A stretch of DNA of 11,519 bases from Actinomycetota bacterium. GTDB lineage: Bacteria; Actinomycetota; Acidimicrobiia; Acidimicrobiales; Ilumatobacteraceae. The stretch lies in assembly GCA_005788205.1 (NCBI GenBank), contig SXYT01000155.1, positions 1-11,519 of the forward strand, in the 5' to 3' direction. Of the stretch, positions 1 through 6,040 are shown piece after piece. The notes under the pieces were generated by a model. That model was not told the origin of the DNA and did no database searches. It saw only the letters and a list, made by a program, of their open reading frames with translations. Each line of letters starts with the position of its first letter. Positions within the stretch are counted from its first letter, which is position 1. Both the position numbers and the translations under genes were made by a program.

Positions 1-95
1 AGAAGCAGAAGGAAGGCAAGAAGAAGATGAAGGCGATCGGGCGCGTCGAGGTGCCCGGAGACGTTTTCATCAGCGCACTGAAGCTGGATGACTGA
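1..95 (+). CDS. lepA: Elongation factor 4 (LepA), C-terminal 30 residues only
   Basis: Partial gene entering from the left edge in reading frame 3, stop TGA at 93-95. The visible end contains KQKEGKKKMKAIGRVEVP, followed by a short hydrophobic stretch (VFISALKL) and two Asp residues. This matches the basic C-terminal tail of LepA (typically KQKEGKKRMKxxGxVExPxEAFLAxLK). LepA is a ribosome-bound translational GTPase that acts during initiation or back-translocation; the tail belongs to its unique C-terminal domain near the A site. The GTPase domains are outside the window. The stop codon overlaps the next ATG (TGATG), so the downstream exporter is probably co-transcribed and translationally coupled. 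lepA sits near hemW-hrcA-dnaJ in many actinobacteria, which supports the call despite the short fragment. Confidence 0.88.
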   Translation, partial: KQKEGKKKMKAIGRVEVPGDVFISALKLDD

Positions 96-1315
96 TGGCC
101 GAGCAGGCCACGAAGTCGAATCCCTTCCGGTCGCTCCAGCACCGGAACGTGCGGATCTACCTCTTCGGTCTGCTCCTGTCGAACGTGGGCACATGGCTGC
201 AGTTCACCGCCACCTCCCTCCTCATCTACCGCATCAACAACCGCGCGACCGATGCGGGCCTGAACACGATGTTCCAGTTCCTGCCCATGCTCCTTCTCGG
301 GGCCTGGGCGGGAGGGTTCGCTGACAGGCACGACAGGCGCACGGTCACGATCTGGACCCAGTCGGCGCTCGGACTCCAGGCCGTGCTTCTCGCGGCCGCC
401 GACTTCGGCGGGTTCATCTCGCTCCCGGTCGTCTACGGACTGTCGCTGGTGCTCGGCGTGGCCAACGCCGTCGACAACCCGTCCCGACGCGGTCTCGTCA
501 CCGAGCTCGTCCAGCCCGGGGACATCCCGAACGCGATGTCGCTGAACACCACGGTGATGACGGGCTCGCGCATCATCGGCCCGGCGCTCGCCGCCGCCCT
601 CATCGGCCCGCTCGGCACGGCGTGGCTCTTCACCATGAACGCAGTCTCCTACCTCGCCGTCCTCGCCTCGCTGCTCCTGCTGCGACGAGACGAGATGGTG
701 CCGTCACCGCCCGCGCCGCGCACCGGCAGGCCGGTGCGCGAGGCGCTCGCCTTCGTGTGGCAGGACAACCACCTGCGCTGGTCGTTCCTCGTGTTCGCCG
801 TCGTCAGCACCTTCGCTTTCAACTACAGCGTGGTGCTCCCGAAACTGTGCGACATGCGCTGGGGGGAGGAGAACGGGTACCCGATCCTGCTCACGATGAC
901 GAGTGTCGGGAGCATCTTCGGTGCCCTCGGCACCGCCAGGTTCACGAGCATCACCGTGCGCTGGTACGCACTCCTCGTCGGGATCTGCGGGGTCTCGTGC
1001 ATCGCGCTCGCCTGGTCACCCACGTTCCTGGTGGCGTGCGCCGTCTGCCTGCCCCTCGGGTTCGGCGGGACCGGGCTGGTCGCGTCCATGACAGGGATCA
1101 GCCAGCAGAAGACCTCGCCCGAGATGCGCAGCAGACTGCTCGCCCTGCAGTCGGTGGCGTTCCTCGGCTCCACCCCGATCGGCGGGCCGATCACGGGGTT
1201 CATCGGGGACAACGTGGGCATCGAGTGGTCACTCGCCTACGGCGGGATCATCACGCTCGCCGTCCTGCCGTTCCTGAAGAAGGCGGCAATCACGCCGGAT
1301 CGGAAGCAACAGTGA
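95..1315 (+). CDS. MFS exporter, EntS/MFS_3-like
   Basis: A 406-residue integral membrane protein, the usual size of a 12-helix major facilitator. After a short cytoplasmic N-terminus (NPFRSLQHRNVRIYLFG) hydrophobic helices alternate with short loops. The MFS motif A in the first half is seen as GGFADRHDRR at about residues 73-82, and NPSRRGLVTELV with the following SLNTTVMTGSRIIGPALA is typical of the EntS/MFS_3 (DHA3-like) branch. Helices 6 and 7 are separated by a polar linker rich in Pro and Arg near residues 195-215. The family exports siderophores, macrolides and other small molecules by proton antiport; the substrate here cannot be read from sequence. The ATG overlaps the lepA stop by one base and no strong Shine-Dalgarno is visible, so it probably depends on coupling to lepA. 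It is not a usual member of the lepA-hrcA cluster and may be a lineage-specific insertion. Confidence 0.85.
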   Translation: MAEQATKSNPFRSLQHRNVRIYLFGLLLSNVGTWLQFTATSLLIYRINNRATDAGLNTMFQFLPMLLLGAWAGGFADRHDRRTVTIWTQSALGLQAVLLAAADFGGFISLPVVYGLSLVLGVANAVDNPSRRGLVTELVQPGDIPNAMSLNTTVMTGSRIIGPALAAALIGPLGTAWLFTMNAVSYLAVLASLLLLRRDEMVPSPPAPRTGRPVREALAFVWQDNHLRWSFLVFAVVSTFAFNYSVVLPKLCDMRWGEENGYPILLTMTSVGSIFGALGTARFTSITVRWYALLVGICGVSCIALAWSPTFLVACAVCLPLGFGGTGLVASMTGISQQKTSPEMRSRLLALQSVAFLGSTPIGGPITGFIGDNVGIEWSLAYGGIITLAVLPFLKKAAITPDRKQQ

Positions 1316-1337
1316 CTCCCGGCGGTTGCACACTCTC

Positions 1338-2687
1338 ATGAGCACATCCGTCTGGTGGGTCCGCAGGGACATCCGTATCGCCGACAACGGCGCGCTGCAG
1401 TCGGCGGCTGCACGCGGACCCGTCGTGCCGCTCTTTGTGTGGGAGGACAACCTGTTGCAGTCCGCGGGCGAAATCCGCCGCTCGTTCCTGTTCGAGGCCC
1501 TGAACCTTCTTGATGACTCCGTCGGCCGGGCGTTGATCTACCGCGACGGCCCTGCAGTGGAGGCCGTCCCCGAGTTCTGCCGCCTCGTCGGTGCGGACAC
1601 CGTGCACATCACCGAGGACTTCGCCCCGTGGGGACGGGCACGTGACGCGGCGGTGGAAAGGGCTCTCGCCGCAGACGGCATCACCCTCGTGCGGGCTGAC
1701 ACGCCGTACGTCATCCGGCCGGGCACCGTGCGAAAGGACGACGGAACGCCCCTCAAGGTGTTCACGCCGTTCTACAAGCGGTGGCTGACGCACCAGTGGG
1801 CGTCGTTCGGGGACGCGGCCGTCGAATTCGCGGACCATCGCGACCTGTGCGTGGGCTCGCGGCGCCCGGACGGTGGGCAGCCCGCGCCGGGCCGACCCGC
1901 AGGTGAGGCCGCCGCCTGGGAACGATTCGACGAGTGGTCGGCCCGCGCGATGGACCGCTACAAGGACGACCGCAACACCCCGTCCGTCGACGGCACGTCG
2001 ATGATGTCGCCGTACCTCAAGTTCGGCGTCGTCCACCCGCGCCAGTTGCTGTCGCGCCTCGATGCGTCGGCGGGTGCCGAGCACTTTCGTTCCGAGATCG
2101 CGTGGCGCGAGTTCTACGCGGATGTGCTGTTCAACCAGCCGCGCACGGCATGGGAGAACCTGCAGCAGAAGATGGATGCGATCAGGGTGGACACTGACGA
2201 CGCGGCACGGGAACGATTCGCAGTGTTCTGCCGCGGTGAGACCGGGTACCCCATCGTGGATGCGGGCATCAGGCAGATGCTCGGCACCGGGTGGATGCAC
2301 AACCGCGTGCGAATGATCGTGGCGAGTTTCCTCGTGAAGGACCTGCACCTGCCGTGGCAGTGGGGCGCCCGCTTCTTCATGGAGCACCTCGTGGACGGCG
2401 ACATCGCATCCAACAACCACGGGTGGCAGTGGACCGCAGGAACCGGAACGGATGCCGCGCCGTACTTCCGGGTGTTCAACCCGACCTCGCAGGGCGAGAA
2501 GTTCGACCCCTCGGGCGGGTACGTGAGGCAATGGATCCCCGAGCTCGGCGGTGTCGATGCGAAGCACATCCATGACCCCTCGTCCCTCGGCCTGCTCGCT
2601 CCCGGGGGATACCCGGCCCCCATGGTGGATCACTCAGCGGAGCGCAACGAGGCACTCGCGCGGTACAAGAACGTGAGCGGTCAGTAG
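1338..2687 (+). CDS. phrB: Deoxyribodipyrimidine photolyase, class I CPD type
   Basis: A 449-residue cryptochrome/photolyase family protein. It repairs UV-induced cyclobutane pyrimidine dimers using blue light and reduced FAD. The N-terminal alpha/beta antenna domain starts with VWWVRRDIRIADNGAL, the usual photolyase opening. The FAD-binding helical half carries the family hallmarks: WREFYADVLFNQPR (residues 256-269), TGYPIVDAGIRQM (302-314), GTGWMHNRVRM (316-326) and ASNNHGWQWTAGTGTDAAPY (357-376), then FNPTSQGEKFDP. Asn359 aligns with E. coli Asn378 next to the flavin; Trp340 and Trp363 align with Trp359 and Trp382 of the electron-transfer chain. The third chain Trp (E. coli Trp306) is not found at its expected place. 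I chose the ATG at 1338 because an in-frame TTG at 1326 adds only four residues before the conserved opening. It follows the exporter by 22 bases and is probably in the same transcript. Its stop TAG lies in the hrcA -10 candidate. Confidence 0.95.
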   Translation: MSTSVWWVRRDIRIADNGALQSAAARGPVVPLFVWEDNLLQSAGEIRRSFLFEALNLLDDSVGRALIYRDGPAVEAVPEFCRLVGADTVHITEDFAPWGRARDAAVERALAADGITLVRADTPYVIRPGTVRKDDGTPLKVFTPFYKRWLTHQWASFGDAAVEFADHRDLCVGSRRPDGGQPAPGRPAGEAAAWERFDEWSARAMDRYKDDRNTPSVDGTSMMSPYLKFGVVHPRQLLSRLDASAGAEHFRSEIAWREFYADVLFNQPRTAWENLQQKMDAIRVDTDDAARERFAVFCRGETGYPIVDAGIRQMLGTGWMHNRVRMIVASFLVKDLHLPWQWGARFFMEHLVDGDIASNNHGWQWTAGTGTDAAPYFRVFNPTSQGEKFDPSGGYVRQWIPELGGVDAKHIHDPSSLGLLAPGGYPAPMVDHSAERNEALARYKNVSGQ

Positions 2688-2690
2688 GAT
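2685..2690 (+). promoter_or_regulatory. Candidate -10 box TAGGAT for hrcA
   Basis: TAGGAT fits the actinobacterial sigma-70 type -10 (TANNNT) and lies ten bases before the hrcA ATG at 2701. A transcript would start about four bases before the ATG, so it would be nearly leaderless; no Shine-Dalgarno is visible. The first three bases are the photolyase stop codon. A -35 is weak (GGTACA at 2662-2667, 17-base spacer). This is inference from sequence only. Confidence 0.4.
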
Positions 2691-2700
2691 TCGGTCCGCG

Positions 2701-3702
2701 ATGTTGGACGAACGCAAGACAGCCATCCTGCGCGCGGTCGTGCAGGAGTACGTGACCACGGGCCAGCCCGTCGGGTCATCGCACGTCGCAAGGATGGCCT
2801 CGGTCAATGTCTCGTCGGCAACCGTCCGCAACGAGATGGCCATCCTCGAGCAGGAGGGCTATCTCGCCCAGCCGCACACCTCGGCGGGGCGCATCCCCAC
2901 GGACAAGGGATACCGCCTGTTCGTCGACGCGATCGTGCCGGACGGGGTCCTCGACCCGGGTGACGCATCCCGCGTCGGGGAGTTCTTCAACGCGGCCCAC
3001 GGCCGTCTGGACGAGCTGCTGCGCCAGACCACGAACCTCCTGGCCAACATCACGCGCCACACCGCTTTCGTCGTCGGTCCCGAGGTGGAGGCCACCATCG
3101 TCCGCGACGTCTACATCAGCCGCGGCGGGGACCGCACCGCGACGGTCGTGGTCTTTCTCTCGAACCACGCAGTCGAGAACGACACGATCCAGGTGTCCGA
3201 TGACATCACGGACGACCACATCGCCCATGCCACCGCGCACCTGCGCGGGGTCCTCGTGAACAGGTCCCTCGCGGAGGCGGGCGTCATCAGTTCCACCAAC
3301 GACGCGCACGTCGACGCGGTGTGCTTCGCCACCGTCAACGCGCTCGCGCGCCACCGCAAGGACAAGCCGGTGTTCGTCGGCGGCGCCGCATCCCTTGCGG
3401 GGGCGTTCGACGCGGTCGACATCGTGCGTGACGTCCTCGCCACCATCGAGCAGCAGTTCGTGGTGGTCACCCTCATCCAGGACCTGCTCGACAGGGGGCT
3501 GTCCGTCGCGATCGGCGCGGAGCACGGGGTCGAGCCACTCGCCGCGTGCTCGGTGATCGTCGCCCCCATCGTCGCGGACGGGGACATCGTCGGCTCGGTC
3601 GGGGTGCTCGGGCCGACCCGGATGAATTACCCGCAGGCTCTCGCCACCGTCGAGGTGGTCGGTGAGAAACTGGGCAGGCGCATCTCGGGGTCCGGGTCGT
3701 GA
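2701..3702 (+). CDS. hrcA: Heat-inducible transcription repressor HrcA
   Basis: A 333-residue HrcA, normal length for the family (about 340). HrcA represses class I heat-shock genes by binding the CIRCE operator and is kept active by GroEL. The N-terminal winged helix is clear: MLDERKTAILRAVVQEYV, then GQPVGSSHVA, SSATVRNEMAILEQEGYL (residues 38-55) and the signature HTSAGRIPTDKGYRLFVD (59-76). The remainder (about 100-333) is the GAF-like HrcA domain, ending with VGVLGPTRMNYPQALATVEVV, which is the usual C-terminal motif. The stop overlaps the dnaJ start by four bases (GTGA), so the two are translationally coupled, as in other actinobacteria where hrcA pairs with a second dnaJ. I see no CIRCE-like inverted repeat upstream, so the operon may not be autoregulated through CIRCE here. 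The probable targets (groES/groEL) are outside the window. Confidence 0.97.
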   Translation: MLDERKTAILRAVVQEYVTTGQPVGSSHVARMASVNVSSATVRNEMAILEQEGYLAQPHTSAGRIPTDKGYRLFVDAIVPDGVLDPGDASRVGEFFNAAHGRLDELLRQTTNLLANITRHTAFVVGPEVEATIVRDVYISRGGDRTATVVVFLSNHAVENDTIQVSDDITDDHIAHATAHLRGVLVNRSLAEAGVISSTNDAHVDAVCFATVNALARHRKDKPVFVGGAASLAGAFDAVDIVRDVLATIEQQFVVVTLIQDLLDRGLSVAIGAEHGVEPLAACSVIVAPIVADGDIVGSVGVLGPTRMNYPQALATVEVVGEKLGRRISGSGS

Positions 3703-4811
3703 GCACCGACTTCTACGCGCTGCTCGGTGTCGACCGGTCAGCGGATGCCGACACCATCAAGAAGGCGTACCGCCGCAAGGCCCGTGAGCTGCACCCCGAC
3801 GCGAACCCGGGTGACCCCACCGCGGAGGACCGCTTCAAGGAAGTGTCGCGTGCCTACGAGGTCCTGTCCGATCCTGACGCACGGGCCCGCTACGACCGCT
3901 TCGGCGAGTCAGGGTTGTCCGGCGGTGGCGGGATGGGCGACCCGTTCGGCGGCGGCGGTCTCGGCGACATCTTCGAGGCATTCTTCGGTGGCTCGCCGTT
4001 CGGGGGACGCGGCCAGTCCGGCCCGCCGCGCGGCGGCGACGTGGAGGTGGCGGCCGTGATCACTCTCGAGGAAGTGTGGTCGGGTGCTGCCGTGTCCGTC
4101 GAGGTCGACAGTGCTGTGGCGTGCACGGAATGTGCCGGCACGGGGGCGGGGTCCGGCACGCAGCCCGTCACGTGTTCTGACTGCTCGGGGTCGGGCCAGG
4201 TGCGCCGCGTGCGCCAGAGCATGCTCGGCCAGATGGTGACGAGCGGTCCCTGCACCCGGTGCTCGGGCATGGGGCAGGTGATCGTGACACCGTGCGGGAC
4301 GTGCCGCAGCGACGGTCGCGTTCGCGGCAGGCGGACCCACAGCGTGGACGTTCCCGCGGGCATCCGCAGCGGACAGACGTTGCGCCTCACCGGCCGCGGT
4401 GACGCCGGGCCGCGGGGCGGGGCACCCGGTGATCTGTACGTCCACATCAGGGTCCGTGACCACGACGTGTTCGAGCGCGAGGAGGACGACCTGGTCGCCT
4501 ACCTGGCGCTCTCGGTTGCCCAGGCCGCGCTCGGCACGCACATCGTGCTGCGGACATTCGACGGTGAGCTCGACCTCGTGATCCCCGCCGGCACCCAGCA
4601 CGGGCGCGAGTTCGTGGCGCGGGGGCGTGGCCTGCCGCACCTGCAGGGCCGTGGGTCGGGCCATCTGCGGGCCCGGGTGCAGGTGGTGGTGCCCACCGGC
4701 ATGGACGACGAGTCCGAAGCGCTCCTGCGGCGGTTCGCCGAACTGAACGGTGAGCAGGTCGCGCCGGCAGACAAGGGCTTCTTCGCCAAGATCAAGTCGG
4801 CCTTCTCGTGA
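3699..4811 (+). CDS. dnaJ: Type I (class A) Hsp40 chaperone DnaJ
   Basis: A 370-residue co-chaperone that stimulates the DnaK ATPase and delivers unfolded clients. Domain order: J-domain at residues 3-68 with HPD at 32-34; a Gly/Phe-rich linker at about 70-110 (GGGGMGDPFGGGGLGD); four zinc-binding repeats at Cys142/145, 159/162, 185/188 and 199/202; then two beta-rich substrate-binding domains (from about 210). The first three repeats are canonical CxxCxGxG; the fourth reads CGTCRSDG, with Ser in place of the first Gly. The start is GTG at 3699, which overlaps the hrcA TGA; translation from it begins MSTDFYALLGV as expected for DnaJ. It is not next to dnaK/grpE, so it corresponds to the second actinobacterial DnaJ that travels with hrcA. 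The gene ends overlapping the rsmE start. Confidence 0.96.
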   Translation: MSTDFYALLGVDRSADADTIKKAYRRKARELHPDANPGDPTAEDRFKEVSRAYEVLSDPDARARYDRFGESGLSGGGGMGDPFGGGGLGDIFEAFFGGSPFGGRGQSGPPRGGDVEVAAVITLEEVWSGAAVSVEVDSAVACTECAGTGAGSGTQPVTCSDCSGSGQVRRVRQSMLGQMVTSGPCTRCSGMGQVIVTPCGTCRSDGRVRGRRTHSVDVPAGIRSGQTLRLTGRGDAGPRGGAPGDLYVHIRVRDHDVFEREEDDLVAYLALSVAQAALGTHIVLRTFDGELDLVIPAGTQHGREFVARGRGLPHLQGRGSGHLRARVQVVVPTGMDDESEALLRRFAELNGEQVAPADKGFFAKIKSAFS

Positions 4812-5485
4812 TGGACCCGCTGCGCTCCTCGAGTGCGCACGTCTTTGTGGACGACATCGACAATCCCGTGCTGACTGACGAGGATCTCCACCATCTCGCC
4901 CGGGTCCTGCGGCTTCGCGACGGCGAGCCGGTCTCGGTCTGTGACGGCAAGGGTGGCTGGCGGATGTCGCAATGGAGGTATGGAGGACTGCTCACGGTGG
5001 GGGACATCGTGCGCGACCCCGCACCGCCGGCCGTGTCGGTGGCGTTCGCCCCCGTGAAGGGCGACCGCAACGAGTCTGCCGTGGAGAAAATGGTCGAGAT
5101 CGGCGTGGGCCGCATCATCGTGCTCGCCCCCACCGAGCGCAGCGTGGTGCGGTGGGACGCGGCCAGGGCGGAGACGAACATCGCCCGTTACGCACGCATC
5201 GCCCGCGCCGCCGCGTCCCAGAGCCGTCGCGCCCACCTGCCTCTCGTGGAGGGCCCGGTTCGCCTCGCAGACATCACGGGTGACGGGTCGGTGGCGCTCG
5301 CCGAACCCGGCAGCCCGCCGTCGCTGGACGGTGTGAGCGTCATCGTCGTGGGCCCGGAGGGCGGGTTCAGTGCGCCTGAGGTCGCTGCAGCCGGCCGGAC
5401 CGTCAGTCTCGGCAGCACGATCCTGCGGGCGGACACTGCCGCAGTCGTGGCGGCCACGCTGCTGGTCGCACACTCGGGGCGGTGA
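4811..5485 (+). CDS. rsmE: 16S rRNA m3U1498 methyltransferase RsmE
   Basis: A 224-residue SPOUT-class methyltransferase that methylates N3 of U1498 in 16S rRNA of assembled 30S subunits using S-adenosylmethionine. An N-terminal PUA-like part (LTDEDLHHLARVLRLRDGEPVSVCDGKG) is followed by the conserved KGDRNESAVEKMVEIGVGRIIV and TERSVV, then AAASQSRRAHLP. The trefoil-knot SAM site shows VVGPEGGFSAPE (residues 179-190) and LGSTILRADTA (200-210), which are diagnostic. The ATG at 4811 overlaps the dnaJ TGA (TGATG); a GTG at 4808 just upstream would add one residue and cannot be excluded. dnaJ-rsmE adjacency is widespread in bacteria. The stop codon is immediately followed by an ATG that opens the bldD-like frame. 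Confidence 0.95.
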   Translation: MDPLRSSSAHVFVDDIDNPVLTDEDLHHLARVLRLRDGEPVSVCDGKGGWRMSQWRYGGLLTVGDIVRDPAPPAVSVAFAPVKGDRNESAVEKMVEIGVGRIIVLAPTERSVVRWDAARAETNIARYARIARAAASQSRRAHLPLVEGPVRLADITGDGSVALAEPGSPPSLDGVSVIVVGPEGGFSAPEVAAAGRTVSLGSTILRADTAAVVAATLLVAHSGR

Positions 5486-5508
5486 ATGCACCACACTGTG
5501 TGGTGCAT
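5486..5508 (+). promoter_or_regulatory. Perfect 23-base palindrome, candidate BldD-type autoregulatory operator
   Basis: Two 11-base arms, ATGCACCACAC and GTGTGGTGCAT, are exact reverse complements around a single central T. The centre reads CCAC-ACTGT-GTGG, so it contains the AC-N5-GT core of the published Streptomyces BldD site (TNAC-N5-GTNA) with the outer T/A replaced by C/G. It starts right after the rsmE stop and its last two bases are the first two of the ATG at 5507. As RNA it would form a ten-base-pair stem with a three-base loop that includes part of that start codon. No T-run follows, so an intrinsic terminator is unlikely. Symmetry is directly seen; operator function is inference. 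Confidence 0.6.
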
Positions 5509-6031
5509 GCCGCAGTACTCCGACGACGACCTCCTCCAGGACTCGCCCTTCACCCGCCTCGTCGGCGAGCGTCTCCGTCGCATTCGCCAGCAGAAGCAGT
5601 GGTCACTCTCTGATGTCGAGACCAACAGCGACCAGGAATTCAAGGCTTCGGTCCTCGGTGCGTACGAGCGCGGCGAGCGTGCCATCTCCGTGCCGCGTCT
5701 CGAGCGGCTCGCCCGTTTCTACGGCGTGGGCATCGACCAGTTGCTGCCACGGGATCAGCAGCGCGCCGCCGACACCGGTGATGCGTCAGCCGCCCCGAAG
5801 AAACTTCGCATTGACGTGGCGAAACTGTCCGCAATGTCGGGACCGCAGTTCGAGATGCTGGAGCGGTTCCTCCGGATGATCCAGGTGCAGCGCCAGGACT
5901 TCAACGGCAGGGTCATCACCGTCCGGGCCCACGACACGCGCGCCATCGCCGTCATGCTGGATGTGCCCGTTGACCAGGTCGGGGAGAGCCTCGCCGATCT
6001 CGGCCTGCTGTTCGTGCCGCCGGCGTCATAA
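5507..6031 (+). CDS. bldD: BldD-family transcriptional regulator with cyclic-di-GMP-type C-terminal domain
   Basis: A 174-residue protein of two domains. Residues 15-81 are an XRE-type helix-turn-helix matching the BldD opening: FTRLVGERLRRIRQQKQWSL, then SVLGAYERGERAISVPRLER and LARFYGVGIDQLLP. After a short linker, residues 99-170 match the BldD C-terminal domain (LRIDVAKL, LERFLRMIQVQRQDFNGRV, TRAIAVMLDVPVDQVGESL). In Streptomyces, BldD is a developmental repressor that dimerises through tetrameric cyclic-di-GMP bound by an RGD-x8-RQDD motif; here the equivalent is RQD-x8-RAHD (129-131, 140-143), retaining the outer charged residues. I prefer the ATG at 5507, because a longer start at 5486 would encode the palindrome itself; the longer start abuts the rsmE stop and remains possible. 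It closes the hrcA-dnaJ-rsmE run. Orthology to BldD is likely but the regulon and ligand are unproven. Confidence 0.87.
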   Translation: MPQYSDDDLLQDSPFTRLVGERLRRIRQQKQWSLSDVETNSDQEFKASVLGAYERGERAISVPRLERLARFYGVGIDQLLPRDQQRAADTGDASAAPKKLRIDVAKLSAMSGPQFEMLERFLRMIQVQRQDFNGRVITVRAHDTRAIAVMLDVPVDQVGESLADLGLLFVPPAS

Positions 6032-6034
6032 CCT
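6029..6034 (+). promoter_or_regulatory. Candidate -10 box TAACCT for leaderless hemW
   Basis: TAACCT fits TANNNT and is followed by exactly six bases (GCCCCC) and then the hemW ATG, so transcription would begin at the A of the ATG. There is no Shine-Dalgarno in the nine-base gap after bldD. The first three bases are the bldD stop codon. No convincing -35 is seen. Leaderless transcription is common in actinobacteria, but this site is inferred from spacing only. Confidence 0.5.
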
Positions 6035-6040
6035 GCCCCC

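Noticed and set aside
1290..2633. 447-codon open frame on the minus strand opposite the photolyase gene
   Set aside because: It is almost as long as the real gene, but its translation is rich in Arg, His, Val and Gly with no recognisable domain. The plus strand carries every photolyase motif. It is an antisense shadow typical of GC-rich coding DNA.
2640..2700. CIRCE-like element from GGCACTC (2651) and the later GTGAGC
   Set aside because: The second half does not match GAGTGC and the spacing is wrong; it lies in photolyase coding sequence.
4499..5494. 331-codon minus-strand open frame opposite dnaJ and rsmE
   Set aside because: Antisense shadow over two clearly identified, overlapping genes; composition is biased and no motif is visible.
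5486..5508. Palindrome as an intrinsic terminator of the hrcA-dnaJ-rsmE operon
   Set aside because: The stem is strong but is followed by GCCGCAGTAC and not a T-run, and it lies on the next gene's start codon; an operator or translational role fits better.
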